Counted from the stretch's first letter, positions 52,188 through 63,999 are shown. The stretch: 64,000 nucleotides of DNA from Companilactobacillus metriopterae (GCF_004117915.1 NZ_RSTD01000001.1:248001-312000), one strand, 5' to 3'. Program-made: numbers and translations. Notes: a model not told the origin generated them from the letters alone.

Positions 52188-53876
52188 ATGTCTTGGCAAG
52201 ATACAATGCAAACATGGATTAATTACGAAAATATGGATCCTGAATTAAAAAATCAATTATTAGATATGCAAAAAGATGAAGCAGTTGCCCAAGAAGCATT
52301 CTATGCACCTATGGAATTTGGTACAGCAGGTATGCGCGGACTTATTGGACCTGGAATAAACAGAATGAATATTTATACAGTCCGTCAAGCCACTGAAGGA
52401 CTAGCATCATTTATGGATACTTTGGGAGATGATATCAAAAAAAGAGGTGTGGCAATCAGCTATGACTCTAGATACTATTCTCAAGTATTTGCTTATGAAT
52501 CAGCAAGAGTTCTAGGACAACACAATATTAATTCTTTCGTTTTTGATAGTTTGCGTCCAACACCAGAATTATCATTTGCAGTAAGAAGACTAAATACATA
52601 TGCTGGAATTATGATTACAGCTAGTCATAATCCTAAACAATACAATGGATTTAAAATATACGGTCCAGATGGTGGACAAATGCCACCAGAAGAATCTGAT
52701 AACATAACTAATTATGCTCGTGCAGCAAGTGATTTATTTGCAATTAAGGTGAAGTCTATTTCACAATTGCGTGATGAAAACTTATTACAAATAATAGGTG
52801 AAGATGTTGACCAACTATATCTTAAAGAACTGAACAGTGTAATAGTAAACCATGATTTGATTGAAAAAGTAGCTGATAAAATTAAAGTAGTATACACGCC
52901 ACTACATGGAACTGGTAAAATGATTGCTCCTCGAGTATTTGAAAATTTAGGATTTAAACAATTTTCTATGGTCGCAAAGCAGGCAATATTGGATCCGGAG
53001 TTTGCTACTACACCAGCACCTAATCCAGAATTTGCCCAAGCTTTTGATATGGCAATTGCTGAAGGTGAAAAAGTAGACGCTAATATTCTTATTGCCACAG
53101 ATCCAGATGCTGATCGTTTAGGTGCGGCCGTTCGCCAACCTGATGGAACATATGCTCTAATGACAGGTAATCAAATTGCTGCGGTAATGCTTAACTACTT
53201 ACTTCAAGCTAAGAAGGAGTTAGGTCAATTACCAGCTAATGGGGCAGTTATAAAATCAATTGTTTCATCAGAACTAGCGGCAGCTGTTGCTAAGAGTTAC
53301 GATATCGAAATTTTTGATGTACTTACTGGTTTCAAATATATTGCAGAAAAAATTGAAGATTTTGAAGAAACTAATAGTCATGAATTTCTATTTGGATTTG
53401 AGGAAAGTTACGGTTACTTAGTTAAACCGTTTGTCCGTGATAAAGATGCAATGCAAGCAACCATTTTATTAACAGAAGTAGCTGCGTATTATGAATCAAA
53501 AGGCATGACAATTTATGATGCATTGCAAGAGCTGTATAATAAACTTGGCTTTTATCATGAAGAGACTATTTCCAAGACATTCAACGGCATATCTGGAAAA
53601 GATCGCATGCAAGATATTATGAAGGAATTTCGTGAAGATGGTTTATCAGATATCAATGGTGTGAAAGTTACCAAAACAATTGATTATCTAGGAGAAACTG
53701 ATCTTCCTAAAGCAGATGTGCTTAAATATATCTTGGAAGATGGTACATGGGTAGCTATAAGACCATCAGGTACAGAACCCAAGATGAAGTTTTATGTTGG
53801 AGTAACTGCTGATACTGAAGAAAAATCAGAGAATAAATTAAATGAGTATGTAAAAACAATTAAAAGTTGGGATTAA
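52188..53876 (+). CDS. pgm: Phosphoglucomutase (alpha-D-phosphohexomutase family)
   Basis: This 562-residue cytosolic enzyme interconverts glucose 1- and 6-phosphate, feeding UDP-glucose for wall polysaccharide and teichoic acid decoration. It shows FGTAGMRGLIGPG near the N-terminus, the phosphoserine loop TASHNPKQYNGFK, the magnesium loop DPDADRLG, the sugar-binding loop GFEESYG and the phosphate-binding loop RPSGTEPKMKFY. Length matches the PgcA/YhxB group of Firmicutes (about 575). GGAGGAAC precedes the ATG. A TATAAT at 52147-52152 may be its -10. It has its own terminator. Confidence 0.95.
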   Translation: MSWQDTMQTWINYENMDPELKNQLLDMQKDEAVAQEAFYAPMEFGTAGMRGLIGPGINRMNIYTVRQATEGLASFMDTLGDDIKKRGVAISYDSRYYSQVFAYESARVLGQHNINSFVFDSLRPTPELSFAVRRLNTYAGIMITASHNPKQYNGFKIYGPDGGQMPPEESDNITNYARAASDLFAIKVKSISQLRDENLLQIIGEDVDQLYLKELNSVIVNHDLIEKVADKIKVVYTPLHGTGKMIAPRVFENLGFKQFSMVAKQAILDPEFATTPAPNPEFAQAFDMAIAEGEKVDANILIATDPDADRLGAAVRQPDGTYALMTGNQIAAVMLNYLLQAKKELGQLPANGAVIKSIVSSELAAAVAKSYDIEIFDVLTGFKYIAEKIEDFEETNSHEFLFGFEESYGYLVKPFVRDKDAMQATILLTEVAAYYESKGMTIYDALQELYNKLGFYHEETISKTFNGISGKDRMQDIMKEFREDGLSDINGVKVTKTIDYLGETDLPKADVLKYILEDGTWVAIRPSGTEPKMKFYVGVTADTEEKSENKLNEYVKTIKSWD

Positions 53877-53902
53877 AAAGAGACCTTTAAGGTCTCTTTT
53901 TT
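53875..53902 (+). terminator. pgm terminator
   Basis: AAAAAGAGACCTT (53875-53887) pairs with AAGGTCTCTTTTT (53889-53901). Confidence 0.8.
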
Positions 53903-53918
53903 AGGTTGCTAATAATGG

Positions 53919-53932
53919 CGAACATACGTTTG
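53919..53932 (+). promoter_or_regulatory. SOS box (LexA/DinR) of uvrBA
   Basis: CGAACATACGTTTG fits CGAAC-N4-GTTCG with one change and lies about 65 bases before the uvrB ATG, just upstream of a TATAAT -10 (53956-53961). Confidence 0.8.
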
Positions 53933-53996
53933 TTATGTTAAAATATTCAATAAATTATAATGGGTTACTATGTGCGATTAAACGGAGGTTAGATAT

Positions 53997-56009
53997 ATGC
54001 TTGAAAGAGATGATACTCACAAATTTGAACTAGTCTCTAAATATTCTCCTGCTGGCGATCAAGGTCAAGCAATTGAAAAACTTGAAAAAGAATTTAGAGC
54101 TGGCGATAAAGAGATGATTTTAGAGGGTGCTACAGGTACTGGTAAAACATTTACTATGGCAAATATTATCAAGGATTTAAACAAGCCGACTTTAATAATT
54201 TCTCATAATAAAACTTTGGCCGGACAATTGTATGGAGAATTCAAAGAATTTTTTCCTAACAATGCGGTTGAGTATTTTGTCAGTTATTACGATTACTACC
54301 AACCGGAAGCATACGTTCCTTCAAGTGATACCTACATCGAAAAAGATTCTAGTATCAATGATGAGATTGATAAGTTACGACATGCGGCAACAAGTGCGTT
54401 ACTTGAGAGAAATGATGTAATTATTGTTGCATCTGTCTCTTGTATATTTGGATTGGGTGATCCTAGAGAATATGCTTCAAGTGTTATTTCTTTAAAAGTC
54501 GGTCAAGAAATTAGTCGAGATAAATTACTAGAAGAATTAGTAACTAATCAATTTGAAAGAAATGATATCGATTTTCAACGTGGAAGATTTAGAGTACGCG
54601 GTGATATTGTCGATATTTTCCCAGCTTCACGAGATGACAATGCATATCGTATTGAATTTTTTGGTGACGAAATTGATCGTATTGTTGAAATGAATGCATT
54701 GACTGGTGAGGTTGCAGGTACTTTAAATCGTGTAGAAATCTTCCCGGCAACTCACTTTATGATCAATGAAGAAGTTATGGAAGCTGCTCTTGAGAGAATT
54801 CAAAAAGAGATGGAAGAACAAGTAGCATTGTTTACCAAAGAAGGTAAACTCTTAGAAGCACAACGTCTAAAACAAAGAACAGAATACGATATTGAGATGA
54901 TGCGCGAAATGGGTTATACATCTGGTATTGAAAATTACTCTAGACATATGGAAGGCAGAGCTGAAGGCGAACCACCATATACATTGCTAGACTTTTTCCC
55001 AGATGACTTTAATATCATGATTGATGAGTCCCATGTTACTATGCCTCAAATTAGAGGGATGTATAATGGTGATCGTGCCAGAAAACAAATGCTTGTAGAT
55101 TATGGATTTAGATTACCTAGTGCCTTGGATAATAGACCATTGACTCTTGATGAATTTGAAACACACGTTAACCAAATTATGTATGTTTCTGCCACTCCTG
55201 GACCTTACGAAATGGAACGTACTGACAAAGTTGCTGAACAAATTATTCGTCCAACTGGACTATTAGATCCTGAGATTGAAGTTCGACCAATTATGGGACA
55301 AATTGATGATCTTGTCGGTGAAATCAATGAACGTGTTGAAAAAAATGAGCGTGTATTTGTAACAACTTTAACCAAGAAAATGGCTGAAGATTTAACAGAT
55401 TATTTCAAAGATTTAGGAATTAAAGTCAAATATTTACACAGTGATATCAAAACACTTGAGCGTACAGAAATAATTCGTGATCTTCGATTAGGTAAGTTTG
55501 ATGTTTTGATTGGTATCAATCTTCTTAGAGAAGGTATTGATGTGCCAGAAGTTTCCTTGATAGCTATTTTGGATGCTGACAAGGAAGGTTTCTTGCGATC
55601 AGAAAGATCACTTGTTCAAATCATTGGACGTGCTGCGCGTAATTCATCTGGTAAAGTAATCATGTATGCGGATAGCGTTACAGACTCTATGCAAGGTGCT
55701 ATTGATAAAACCATGGATAGAAGAGAAAGACAGATTGCCTTTAATAAAGAGCATGGTGTTACACCTACAACTATTATTAAACCAATCCGTGATGCTATTA
55801 CTGCAGTTCAAAAAGTTGATAATACTGCTTCAGAAAGTGAAAGTATTATTCAAGATGATGTTAGCTTTGCAGATATGACTAAGAAAGAGAAGCAAGAATT
55901 ACTTGTTAATTTGAATGAACAAATGGAGAATGCCGCCAAGAAGTTAGATTTCGAAGCTGCTGCCAATTTGAGAGATACTATTTTAGAATTAAAGGCGGAA
56001 ATTGATTAA
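53997..56009 (+). CDS. uvrB: Excinuclease ABC subunit B
   Basis: This 670-residue helicase-like damage verifier of nucleotide excision repair has Walker A GATGTGKT and the beta-hairpin [11 protein letters not shown] that probes the lesion. It also has the helicase motif [47 protein letters not shown] and [11 protein letters not shown]. The C-terminal UVR motif (about 630-665, [22 protein letters not shown]) binds UvrC. GGAGG precedes the ATG. uvrA starts two bases after its stop, and the SOS box upstream controls both. Confidence 0.97.
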   Translation: MLERDDTHKFELVSKYSPAGDQGQAIEKLEKEFRAGDKEMILEGATGTGKTFTMANIIKDLNKPTLIISHNKTLAGQLYGEFKEFFPNNAVEYFVSYYDYYQPEAYVPSSDTYIEKDSSINDEIDKLRHAATSALLERNDVIIVASVSCIFGLGDPREYASSVISLKVGQEISRDKLLEELVTNQFERNDIDFQRGRFRVRGDIVDIFPASRDDNAYRIEFFGDEIDRIVEMNALTGEVAGTLNRVEIFPATHFMINEEVMEAALERIQKEMEEQVALFTKEGKLLEAQRLKQRTEYDIEMMREMGYTSGIENYSRHMEGRAEGEPPYTLLDFFPDDFNIMIDESHVTMPQIRGMYNGDRARKQMLVDYGFRLPSALDNRPLTLDEFETHVNQIMYVSATPGPYEMERTDKVAEQIIRPTGLLDPEIEVRPIMGQIDDLVGEINERVEKNERVFVTTLTKKMAEDLTDYFKDLGIKVKYLHSDIKTLERTEIIRDLRLGKFDVLIGINLLREGIDVPEVSLIAILDADKEGFLRSERSLVQIIGRAARNSSGKVIMYADSVTDSMQGAIDKTMDRRERQIAFNKEHGVTPTTIIKPIRDAITAVQKVDNTASESESIIQDDVSFADMTKKEKQELLVNLNEQMENAAKKLDFEAAANLRDTILELKAEID

Positions 56010-56011
56010 TT

Positions 56012-58861
56012 ATGTTAAATGACAAAATAATTATTCATGGCGCTAGAGAACATAATTTGAAAGATATTGATGTTACTATTCCACGTAATGAATTTGTGGT
56101 TGTTACAGGACTATCTGGATCTGGAAAAAGTTCTTTGGCGTTTGATACATTGTATGCCGAAGGTCAAAGACGATACGTCGAAAGTCTTTCATCATACGCA
56201 CGACAATTTTTAGGTCAAATGGATAAACCAGATGTAGATTCTATTGATGGGTTAAGTCCATCTATTTCAATTGATCAAAAAACTACATCAAAAAATCCTC
56301 GTTCGACGGTAGGTACAGTTACTGAAATCAATGATTATTTAAGATTATTGTGGGCTAGAGCTGGTACACCTATTTGTCCAAATGATGGGACTGAAATAAC
56401 TAGTCAATCTGCTCAACAAATGGTTGATGAAATTATGAATCTTGAAGAAAAAACTAAGATTCAAGTTCTATCTCCAGTTGTTAGAGGTAAAAAGGGTCAA
56501 CATAAGAAGCAATTAGAACAAATCAAAAAGCAAGGATATGTTCGTATCAGAGTTGATGGAGAAACAATGGACGTCAATGATGAAATTGACTTAGATAAGA
56601 ATAAAAAACATGATATCGATGTTGTTGTTGACCGTATTGTTGTTAGTGATTCAGTTCGTTCTAGATTATTTGATTCAGTTGAAGCTGCTCTAAGATTGTC
56701 AGATGGCTACATGAATGTTGATGTTATTGGTTCAGAACCAATGATATTTTCAGAGAATAATTCTTGTCCAAAATGTGGGTTCACAGTTGGAGAAGTAGAA
56801 CCTAGATTGTTTTCATTTAATGCTCCTTTTGGTGCTTGTGAGGGATGTGACGGTCTTGGCGTTAAGTTAGAAGTAGATATTGATCTAGTAATTCAAGATG
56901 ATACTCTTACCCTAAATGACGGTGTTATAGTGCCTTGGAATCCTATCAGTTCACAATATTATCCAGAAATGTTGGCACAATTTTGTAAAGAATTCAAAAT
57001 TGATATGGCTAAACCTTTTAAAAAGTTATCTAAAAAAGAAAAGAACATGATACTTTACGGTGCAGGAGACAAAACTTTCCATTTCCACTACGAAAATGAT
57101 TTTGGTGGTGTTAGAGATGTGGACGTACCATTTGAAGGTGTAATTACAAATATTGATCGTCGTTATCACGAAACAAATAGTGATTTCGTAAGAGAAACTA
57201 TGCGTAAATACATGACAGAGTTAAAATGTCCTGTTTGTAAAGGTAAGAGACTAAATGAAAAAGCCCTTGCTGTTAAAATTGATGGCAAAGATATTGCTGA
57301 AGTTTCAAGTTTTTCTATCAAGGAAGATATGCCTTTCTTTGACAATCTAACTTTAGGTGAACAAAAAACTGTAATTGCTAAACCAATATTAAAAGAAGTT
57401 AGAGATCGTATTAGCTTCTTGATCAACGTTGGTTTAGATTATCTAACACTCTCTCGTTCAGCTGGAACACTATCTGGTGGAGAAGCTCAGCGTATTCGCT
57501 TGGCAACACAAATAGGTTCTAATTTGTCAGGAGTTATGTATATCTTAGATGAACCATCTATCGGACTTCATCAAAGAGATAATGATCGATTGATTACTTC
57601 ATTGAAACAGATGCGTGATCTTGGCAATACTTTGATTGTTGTTGAACATGATGAAGATACTATGTTGGCATCAGATTACTTAATTGATGTCGGACCAGGT
57701 GCAGGCTCACATGGTGGGGAAATTATGGCCGCAGGTACACCTGAAGAAGTAAAAAATAATCCTAATTCATTAACGGGTAAGTATTTATCAGGTGAAAAAT
57801 TTGTCCCAGTTCCATTAAAACGTCGCAAGGGAAATGGGGACAAAATTCAAATTACTGGAGCTTCAGAAAATAATTTGAAGAATTTAAAAGTTAACTTCCC
57901 GTTAGGTAAATTTATTTCAGTTACTGGTGTTTCTGGTTCAGGTAAATCTACATTAGTTAACATGATTCTAAAAAGAGCTTTAGCTCAAAAAATGAATAAT
58001 AACTCAGAAAAACCTGGAAAGTATAAGTCTATTAAAGGATATGAAGGACTGGAAAAACTTATAGCGATTGATCAAAGTCCTATTGGTAGAACTCCTAGAA
58101 GTAATCCTGCTACTTATACGGGAGTATTTGATGACGTACGTGATTTATTTGCACAAACAAATGAAGCCAAATTACGTGGTTATAAAAAAGGTCGCTTCTC
58201 ATTTAACGTTAAGGGCGGTCGTTGTGAAAACTGTCGTGGTGATGGAATTATCAAAATCGAGATGAATTTCTTGCCAGATGTTTATGTTCCTTGTGAAGTT
58301 TGTCATGGTACTAGATATAATTCAGAAACTTTAGAAGTAACTTATAAGGATAAAAATATTTCTGAAATTTTAGATATGAAAGTTGAAGATGCTTTAGAGT
58401 TCTTCAATACTATTCCAAAGATTAAACGTAAACTACAAACGATTGTTGATGTTGGATTAGGCTATGTTGCACTTGGACAATCAGCGACACAATTGTCTGG
58501 TGGAGAAGCTCAACGTATGAAATTGGCTTCTGAATTATACAAAAAATCTAGCGGAAAAAATTTCTATATTTTAGATGAACCGACAACAGGGTTACATACT
58601 GATGATATAAAGAGACTGCTGGAGGTACTTCAGAGATTAGTTGATGAAGGTAATACTGTCTTGGTTATTGAACATAATTTGGACGTTATAAAATCTTCTG
58701 ATTGGTTAATTGATTTAGGACCAGAAGGTGGAGATGGTGGTGGAACAATCATTGCTACCGGAACACCGGAACAAGTAGTTAAAGTAGACGAAAGTTATAC
58801 TGGTAAGTACCTTGCTCCAATTTTGAAGCGTGATATTGAAAGAACAAAAAATAGTAAATAA
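56012..58861 (+). CDS. uvrA: Excinuclease ABC subunit A
   Basis: This 949-residue dimeric DNA-damage sensor is a double ABC ATPase. The first P-loop is [12 protein letters not shown], with the zinc module CPKCGF then CEGCDGLG. The first signature is [14 protein letters not shown] and the second P-loop is [13 protein letters not shown] second zinc module has CENCRGDG and CEVCHGTRY, and the second signature is [15 protein letters not shown]. Length is standard (about 940-950). It is cotranscribed with uvrB, ends at a terminator, and loads UvrB onto lesions. Confidence 0.97.
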   Translation: MLNDKIIIHGAREHNLKDIDVTIPRNEFVVVTGLSGSGKSSLAFDTLYAEGQRRYVESLSSYARQFLGQMDKPDVDSIDGLSPSISIDQKTTSKNPRSTVGTVTEINDYLRLLWARAGTPICPNDGTEITSQSAQQMVDEIMNLEEKTKIQVLSPVVRGKKGQHKKQLEQIKKQGYVRIRVDGETMDVNDEIDLDKNKKHDIDVVVDRIVVSDSVRSRLFDSVEAALRLSDGYMNVDVIGSEPMIFSENNSCPKCGFTVGEVEPRLFSFNAPFGACEGCDGLGVKLEVDIDLVIQDDTLTLNDGVIVPWNPISSQYYPEMLAQFCKEFKIDMAKPFKKLSKKEKNMILYGAGDKTFHFHYENDFGGVRDVDVPFEGVITNIDRRYHETNSDFVRETMRKYMTELKCPVCKGKRLNEKALAVKIDGKDIAEVSSFSIKEDMPFFDNLTLGEQKTVIAKPILKEVRDRISFLINVGLDYLTLSRSAGTLSGGEAQRIRLATQIGSNLSGVMYILDEPSIGLHQRDNDRLITSLKQMRDLGNTLIVVEHDEDTMLASDYLIDVGPGAGSHGGEIMAAGTPEEVKNNPNSLTGKYLSGEKFVPVPLKRRKGNGDKIQITGASENNLKNLKVNFPLGKFISVTGVSGSGKSTLVNMILKRALAQKMNNNSEKPGKYKSIKGYEGLEKLIAIDQSPIGRTPRSNPATYTGVFDDVRDLFAQTNEAKLRGYKKGRFSFNVKGGRCENCRGDGIIKIEMNFLPDVYVPCEVCHGTRYNSETLEVTYKDKNISEILDMKVEDALEFFNTIPKIKRKLQTIVDVGLGYVALGQSATQLSGGEAQRMKLASELYKKSSGKNFYILDEPTTGLHTDDIKRLLEVLQRLVDEGNTVLVIEHNLDVIKSSDWLIDLGPEGGDGGGTIIATGTPEQVVKVDESYTGKYLAPILKRDIERTKNSK

Positions 58862-58900
58862 AAATAACCTCATTTCATAATAGAAATGAGGTTATTTTTT
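58861..58900 (+). terminator. uvrBA terminator
   Basis: AAAATAACCTCATTTC (58861-58876) pairs perfectly with GAAATGAGGTTATTTT (58883-58898). Confidence 0.85.
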
Positions 58901-58924
58901 CTAAAAGACACACCAGGGTTGCTG

Positions 58925-58933
58925 TGTTATAAT
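58925..58933 (+). promoter_or_regulatory. Extended -10 promoter of the rapZ operon
   Basis: TGTTATAAT is a consensus extended -10, 24 bases before the rapZ ATG; no clear -35. Confidence 0.5.
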
Positions 58934-58957
58934 TAACAAATAATGAGAGGTGCAAAC

Positions 58958-59875
58958 ATGTCAAGAGAACCAATGAAACTAGTAGTTGTAACGGGAATGA
59001 GTGGCGCTGGTAAATCAGTAGCCATGAAGGCATTTGAAGATATGGGATACTTTTGTATCGATAATATGCCTCCAAACTTACTACCAAAATTTTGGGAACT
59101 AGTTTATGAATCAGGTAATATCAATAAAGTCGCCCTTGTTGTAGATATTCGTTCTAGAGATTTTTATGATGAAATTTTTTCAATGATTTCTAAAGTAGAA
59201 GCTGATGAAATTGAATTAGGTGAAGAAGTAGAAATGAAAATTCTATTTCTAGATTCATCTAATCAAGTATTGGTTTCAAGATATAAAGAAACCAGACGTA
59301 GTCATCCGCTAGCAGGTGAGGGTCGACTACTTGATGGAATAGACATGGAAAGAAAACTTCTTTCTGAATTAAAACACCGTGCTAGTGTCAGAATTGATAC
59401 AAGTGATTTGTCTCCTAGAGAATTGCGTGAACAAATTTTTGAAAATTTCCAAAATAGTAATACAAAACCCACCTTTCAAATTCAAACAATGTCATTTGGG
59501 TTTAAATATGGTTTACCAATAGACGCGGATATTGTGATGGATGTGAGATTTTTAAAAAATCCATTTTATATCGATGAATTAAAAGCCAAAACTGGTCAAG
59601 ATAAAGAAGTTTATGATTATGTTATGAACGCTGATGGAACTGAGAATTTTTATACTAAATTCTTTGATTTACTAAAGGATATAGTTCCAGGTTACAAAGC
59701 AGAAGGTAAGAGTAATCTGACAATTGCTATTGGTTGTACAGGTGGTCAACATCGCTCTGTAGCTATTACAGAACGCTTATCAAAAGATTTAGCTAAGTTA
59801 GGATATAACACCGATATATCACATCGTGATATGGAAAAATCTCAAAAGAAGGTAATTGAGCATGGCAACAAATAG
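58958..59875 (+). CDS. rapZ: RNase adapter/nucleotide-binding protein RapZ (YvcJ)
   Basis: This 305-residue cytosolic protein has an N-terminal P-loop kinase-like domain ([16 protein letters not shown] at about 13-28) and a C-terminal domain with [16 protein letters not shown]. In enterobacteria RapZ guides RNase E to a small RNA; in Bacillus YvcJ binds GTP and affects competence. GAGGTGCAAAC fits the ATG at 58958; an ATG five codons earlier overlaps that site. The gene overlaps yvcK by 14 bases in the conserved rapZ-yvcK-whiA operon. Confidence 0.95.
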   Translation: MSREPMKLVVVTGMSGAGKSVAMKAFEDMGYFCIDNMPPNLLPKFWELVYESGNINKVALVVDIRSRDFYDEIFSMISKVEADEIELGEEVEMKILFLDSSNQVLVSRYKETRRSHPLAGEGRLLDGIDMERKLLSELKHRASVRIDTSDLSPRELREQIFENFQNSNTKPTFQIQTMSFGFKYGLPIDADIVMDVRFLKNPFYIDELKAKTGQDKEVYDYVMNADGTENFYTKFFDLLKDIVPGYKAEGKSNLTIAIGCTGGQHRSVAITERLSKDLAKLGYNTDISHRDMEKSQKKVIEHGNK

Positions 59876-60896
59876 AATTGTCCGAGTTGTAAAAGGACGT
59901 CGACCTAAAGTTGTTGTTATAGGTGGGGGAACAGGATTACCAGTTATTTTAAATAGTTTGAGGAATAAAGATGCTGAAATCACCGCTATTGTTACTGTGG
60001 CTGATGATGGAGGATCTTCAGGAATTATCCGAGACTATATTAATGTGGTTCCACCTGGGGATATTCGTAATGTTCTAGCATCTCTATCAGATTTACCAGA
60101 TGTTGAACTCGATGTTTTTCAATATCGTTTCAAAAGTAATGACGACTTTTTTGCAGGTCACGCAATAGGTAATTTGATTATTGCTGCACTTACAGAAATG
60201 TCACCTAATATTTTTGATGCAGTTCAAGAGTTGTCAAAAATGATGAAGATAGATGGTCGAGTATTTCCAGCCAGTAATACTAAATTAACTTTGAATGCTG
60301 AATTCACTGATGGAAGTGTTATTTCTGGAGAACATGATATTACCCATTCTGGTAAGCATGTTAAGAGAGTTTGGGTTACGAACTCAGAAGAACCAGAAAA
60401 AGAACCAGAATCATTGTTACCTGTTATTGCATCAATTATGCAAGCAGACGTAATAGTTTTAGGACCAGGTAGTTTATTTACAAGCATTCTTCCTAACTTG
60501 ATGATTAAAGAGTTAGGGGAAGCCATGCGTCAAACTTCTGCAGAAATAGTTTATGTTTGCAATATTATGACGCAAATTGGTGAAACAGAAGGCTTTACAG
60601 ATGCTGACCATGTCCAAGTTATTAATGATCATTTAGGTGGTAATTACGTAGATACTGTTTTAGTTAATACGGCGCCAATTCCAAATGATTACATGGATTT
60701 GAAAAAGTATGATGAGTATGTAAAACAAGTAGAAACAGATTACAAACGTCTTCGTGAAATGGGCTGTCGAGTTGTACAAGATAATTTCTTGTCGTTACAC
60801 AATAAGGGAGCTTTCCATAACGGAGATAAAATAACAGAAGAAATATTAAACCTAGCTATGAGATCAGGTAATAGAAAAAATGAGGTGAGATCGTAG
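59862..60896 (+). CDS. yvcK: YvcK/CofD-like gluconeogenesis factor
   Basis: This 344-residue protein binds UDP-sugars and is needed for growth on gluconeogenic sources and for proper MreB and PBP1 placement in Bacillus. It shows [13 protein letters not shown] near residue 17-29, [42 protein letters not shown] and [15 protein letters not shown]. The ATG at 59862 lies inside the rapZ 3' end. A TTG six bases earlier is possible but poorer. The stop overlaps whiA by one base, so three genes are translationally linked. Confidence 0.93.
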   Translation: MATNRIVRVVKGRRPKVVVIGGGTGLPVILNSLRNKDAEITAIVTVADDGGSSGIIRDYINVVPPGDIRNVLASLSDLPDVELDVFQYRFKSNDDFFAGHAIGNLIIAALTEMSPNIFDAVQELSKMMKIDGRVFPASNTKLTLNAEFTDGSVISGEHDITHSGKHVKRVWVTNSEEPEKEPESLLPVIASIMQADVIVLGPGSLFTSILPNLMIKELGEAMRQTSAEIVYVCNIMTQIGETEGFTDADHVQVINDHLGGNYVDTVLVNTAPIPNDYMDLKKYDEYVKQVETDYKRLREMGCRVVQDNFLSLHNKGAFHNGDKITEEILNLAMRSGNRKNEVRS

Positions 60897-61831
60897 TGTC
60901 TTCATATGCAAGTGAAGTAAAGAAAGAATTAACAGGATTAGAAGTTCATCCAGAACATGCCAGAGTAGAGTTATCTGCATTGTTGCGCATGAATGGATCA
61001 GTCAGTTTACAAAATCATCATTTTGTTCTGACAGCAGTCACTGAAAATCCTGCTATTGCTCGAAGAATTTTTTCTTTAATCAAACAAAATTATGGTGTCG
61101 AATCAGAATTATTGGTTCGCAAGAAAATGAAATTAAAAAAGAACAATCAATATTTAGTAAGATTAAAATATGATACAGAACGTATTTTAAGCGATTTAGG
61201 TATTATTGATAAAAATAGTTTTGGAATTAATACAGACGTTCCAAAAGATATGTTGGAAGAAAAACAGCGTATGCGCTCATACCTTCGTGGTGCATTTTTG
61301 GCTACCGGAAGTGTGAATAATCCTGAAACATCAAGATATCATTTAGAAATTTATTCATTATATGAATCACATAATGATGATATTGCTTATATGATGAACA
61401 AATTTGGATTGAATGCTAAAACTACAAACAGACGTAATGGTTTCATTGTTTATTTGAAAGAAGCTGAAAAAATAGCAGAATTTTTGCAGTTAATCGGTGC
61501 AACGAATGCAATGTTAAAATTTGAAGATATCAGAATTGTTAGAGATATGAGAAATTCTGTGAATCGTCTTGTTAACTGTGAGAATGCTAATATAAATAAA
61601 ACTGTTGAAGCTGCAGAAAAGCAAATTGACAATATCAAATTTTTACGCGATACAGTTGGTTTAGATTCTTTACCACAAAAATTAAAAGAAATTGCAATTT
61701 TAAGAATGGATAATCCTGAAGTTTCACTTAAAGAACTTGGGGATATGGTACCTAGTGGTGCTATTTCCAAGTCAGGTATTAATCATAGATTAAGAAAACT
61801 AAATCAAATTGCAGAAGAAGCAAAAGTTTAA
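60896..61831 (+). CDS. whiA: DNA-binding protein WhiA
   Basis: This 311-residue protein has an N-terminal LAGLIDADG homing-endonuclease-like fold without nuclease residues (about 1-215, [18 protein letters not shown]) and a C-terminal helix-turn-helix (about 220-310, [23 protein letters not shown]). WhiA affects cell division and chromosome segregation in Gram-positive bacteria. The start is GTG at 60896 overlapping the yvcK stop (TAGTG), with GAGGTGAGA upstream. It ends the operon at a long bidirectional terminator. Confidence 0.94.
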   Translation: MSSYASEVKKELTGLEVHPEHARVELSALLRMNGSVSLQNHHFVLTAVTENPAIARRIFSLIKQNYGVESELLVRKKMKLKKNNQYLVRLKYDTERILSDLGIIDKNSFGINTDVPKDMLEEKQRMRSYLRGAFLATGSVNNPETSRYHLEIYSLYESHNDDIAYMMNKFGLNAKTTNRRNGFIVYLKEAEKIAEFLQLIGATNAMLKFEDIRIVRDMRNSVNRLVNCENANINKTVEAAEKQIDNIKFLRDTVGLDSLPQKLKEIAILRMDNPEVSLKELGDMVPSGAISKSGINHRLRKLNQIAEEAKV

Positions 61832-61841
61832 AAATATAAAT

Positions 61842-61880
61842 AAAAAAGAGTCGTAAGTTTATACTTACGACTCTTTTTTA
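61842..61880. terminator. Bidirectional terminator between whiA and the MFS exporter gene
   Basis: AAAAAAGAGTCGTAAGT (61842-61858) pairs perfectly with ACTTACGACTCTTTTTT (61863-61879). It overlaps the stop region of the minus-strand gene. Confidence 0.88.
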
Positions 61881-63253
61881 TTTGAATAATTCCTTATTAA
61901 AATTGCAAAGCAACAACCGATTAATGCCAGAACAAAGAATGTAATAAATACATATTTATATCCAATTTGTCCTGAGTCTTCAGGCAAGTTGAAATTTTTA
62001 TTTGCAGACGAAAGAATTATCATTGCTAGACTTACGCCAAGAGATCCGAGGATTTGTCTGACTGTTGTAATTATTGCTGTTCCATGAGAGATTAAATTAT
62101 TAGGTAATGAGTTACCACCTAGAGTAGTGGCAGGCATCATGACGAAAGCATTTCCCCCTTCAATTAAGCAGGCAATGATAATCATTTCTATAAAATTCTT
62201 GTTAGGTATTATTACCAGTGATAACCATCCTATGGTGATAATTATCATTCCTAGTAGTAATAAACGTTTGAAACCTAATGACTTGGCTAAACGTCCAGAA
62301 ATAGGATTTAAAATACTTAATAATATTGCGGGTGGAACTAGAGATAGACCTGAGTTAAGAACACTCATGTGTAATACATTTTGATAATATAGTGGATAAA
62401 TAATAGTAACCACAATTAGAGAAATGTAAGAAAACCCAGTCAGTAGAACTGCTAGATCAAAATTTATATTTTTCATAACTTTTAAATCTAAAAGTGGTTG
62501 TGGAATTGTTAATTGACGGTGAATGAATAATATCGATAGAACCAGACTGACAATTAAAACTACAATTAGTTCAATATTTAAAGACATAGATGTTCCCGCT
62601 TGGTTGATTACATACAACAATCCCACAATACCTATTAAACTAACAGTTGAGTATATATCAAATGTATAACTATGTTTTTCCGATACATCTGTAATGTAAA
62701 ATAGTGAGCTGATAAAAATAATAATCATAATGATTAGAAAGAATGCAAAAAGTCCTTGCCAGGAAACAAACTTCAAAACAATCCCTGAGATAATAGGTCC
62801 AGATGCTAGTGCTGAACCCATGACTAAACCGGCAATACCCATAGTCCTTGAACGTTTATCTTTGGTTGTTATTTCAAGTAATACTGATTGAAATGAAGGG
62901 AATAAAATACCAACGGCTAGTGCCTCAAGAATTCTACCTAGCATCGCTACAGGAAAGTTTGGAGCGAGCATAATAATTACGGTACCAATTGAAAATATAG
63001 AAATAATTCCTAGGTATAGTTTTTTAAAAGAAACATTATTTAATAACCAAGGACTTATAGGCATAGTCAAACACATTACTAGCATGAATCCTGTTGTTAG
63101 CCATTGAATAGTTGTTGGGCCTACGTTGAAGTATTTCATCAAAGTGGGATAGGCAGTTGAAAGCGATGACTGACTAATTGACATAGTAAATGTACCAGCT
63201 AAAAGTGTTATTATGAATGCCTTCCTGTTTACTATTCTGCTAGTTGTATTCAT
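61865..63253 (-). CDS. MFS multidrug exporter, DHA2 (EmrB/QacA) family
   Basis: This 462-residue membrane protein has about 14 hydrophobic helices. Family marks are SLSTAYPTLMKYFNV, WLTTGFMLVMCLTMPISPWLL, the motif-C-like GLVMGSALASGPIISGIV with its Gly/Pro run, and NLISHGTAIITTVRQILGSLGVSL in the second half, the DHA2 layout. It is a proton-driven drug or metabolite exporter; substrate unknown. On the minus strand GGGGGTAATTAAG precedes the ATG at 63253. It is monocistronic and shows no adjacent TetR or MarR regulator. Confidence 0.88.
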   Translation of the reverse strand: MNTTSRIVNRKAFIITLLAGTFTMSISQSSLSTAYPTLMKYFNVGPTTIQWLTTGFMLVMCLTMPISPWLLNNVSFKKLYLGIISIFSIGTVIIMLAPNFPVAMLGRILEALAVGILFPSFQSVLLEITTKDKRSRTMGIAGLVMGSALASGPIISGIVLKFVSWQGLFAFFLIIMIIIFISSLFYITDVSEKHSYTFDIYSTVSLIGIVGLLYVINQAGTSMSLNIELIVVLIVSLVLSILFIHRQLTIPQPLLDLKVMKNINFDLAVLLTGFSYISLIVVTIIYPLYYQNVLHMSVLNSGLSLVPPAILLSILNPISGRLAKSLGFKRLLLLGMIIITIGWLSLVIIPNKNFIEMIIIACLIEGGNAFVMMPATTLGGNSLPNNLISHGTAIITTVRQILGSLGVSLAMIILSSANKNFNLPEDSGQIGYKYVFITFFVLALIGCCFAILIRNYSNKKES

Positions 63254-63318
63254 CTTAATTACCCCCTTATCTAGTTATAGATTAGGGCAGATAAAGTAAA
63301 TTAACAAATAAATGAACT

Positions 63319-63349
63319 AAAAAAACCCCAACATCAAAAATGTTGGGGT
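63319..63349 (-). terminator. clpP terminator
   Basis: ACCCCAACAT (63325-63334) pairs perfectly with ATGTTGGGGT (63340-63349); on the minus strand a T run follows, just after the clpP stop. Confidence 0.85.
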
Positions 63350-63355
63350 CAAAAA

Positions 63356-63937
63356 TTATTTTTTGTTGATCATAATCTCATCGATTAAACCATAATCTTT
63401 TGCTTCTTGAGCAGTCATGTAGTTATCACGTTCAGTATCTTTTTGTAGTTTTTCGAAAGATTGACCAGAGTTGTCAGCTAAAATGTGATTTAGTTTTTCT
63501 CTAGTTTTTAAAATTTCTTTTGCTGCAATTTCGATTTCTGTTTGTTGACCTTGAACACCACCAAGAGGTTGGTGAATTAGGACAGTTGAGTTAGGAAGGG
63601 CAAATCTCTTACCCTTAGTACCAGCTGATAACAATACACTGGCCATTGAAGCAGCCATACCTGTGGCAATTGTTTGGATATCAGATTTTACAAAATTCAT
63701 AGTATCCATAATTGCTAGACCAGATGTTACAGATCCACCAGGAGAGTTGATATAAATAGAAATATCCTTATCTGAATCTTGTGCATCTAAGAATAACAAT
63801 TCTGCAATAACAGTATTTGCAAGTTGATCGTTAACCTCACCAGATAACATGATAATTCTGTCTTTTAAAAGTCTTGAATAAATATCATATGCACGTTCAC
63901 CACGTGAGCTTTGTTCAATAACTGTAGGTACTAACAT
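63356..63937 (-). CDS. clpP: ATP-dependent Clp protease proteolytic subunit
   Basis: This 193-residue serine peptidase forms a tetradecamer with ClpX/ClpC/ClpE to degrade misfolded and regulatory proteins. The catalytic triad is visible: Ser97 in [16 protein letters not shown], His122 in VLIHQPLGG and Asp171 in [19 protein letters not shown]. The substrate-binding [16 protein letters not shown] strand is intact. The start ATG at 63937 follows AGGAGG on the minus strand; a longer in-frame reading nine codons upstream has no such site. A CIRCE element lies just upstream, so HrcA heat-shock control is likely. Confidence 0.97.
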   Translation of the reverse strand: MLVPTVIEQSSRGERAYDIYSRLLKDRIIMLSGEVNDQLANTVIAELLFLDAQDSDKDISIYINSPGGSVTSGLAIMDTMNFVKSDIQTIATGMAASMASVLLSAGTKGKRFALPNSTVLIHQPLGGVQGQQTEIEIAAKEILKTREKLNHILADNSGQSFEKLQKDTERDNYMTAQEAKDYGLIDEIMINKK

Positions 63938-63957
63938 ATGTTGCCTCCTAAAGTAAA

Positions 63958-63984
63958 TTAGCACTCTAAATGCTATGGTGCTAA
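63958..63984. promoter_or_regulatory. CIRCE element (HrcA operator) of clpP
   Basis: TTAGCACTC (63958-63966), nine bases, then TGGTGCTAA (63976-63984) matches CIRCE (TTAGCACTC-N9-GAGTGCTAA), with the first half perfect and 7 of 9 bases in the second. It overlaps the likely clpP transcription start. Confidence 0.82.
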
Positions 63985-63993
63985 TTTAGCACA

Positions 63994-63999
63994 ATTATA
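63994..63999 (-). promoter_or_regulatory. -10 element of the clpP promoter
   Basis: TATAAT on the minus strand, ten bases upstream of the CIRCE element. The -35 would lie beyond the window end. Confidence 0.5.

Noticed and set aside
52712-53098. Minus-strand 128-codon frame within phosphoglucomutase
   Set aside because: Antisense shadow of a conserved enzyme gene without a ribosome-binding site.
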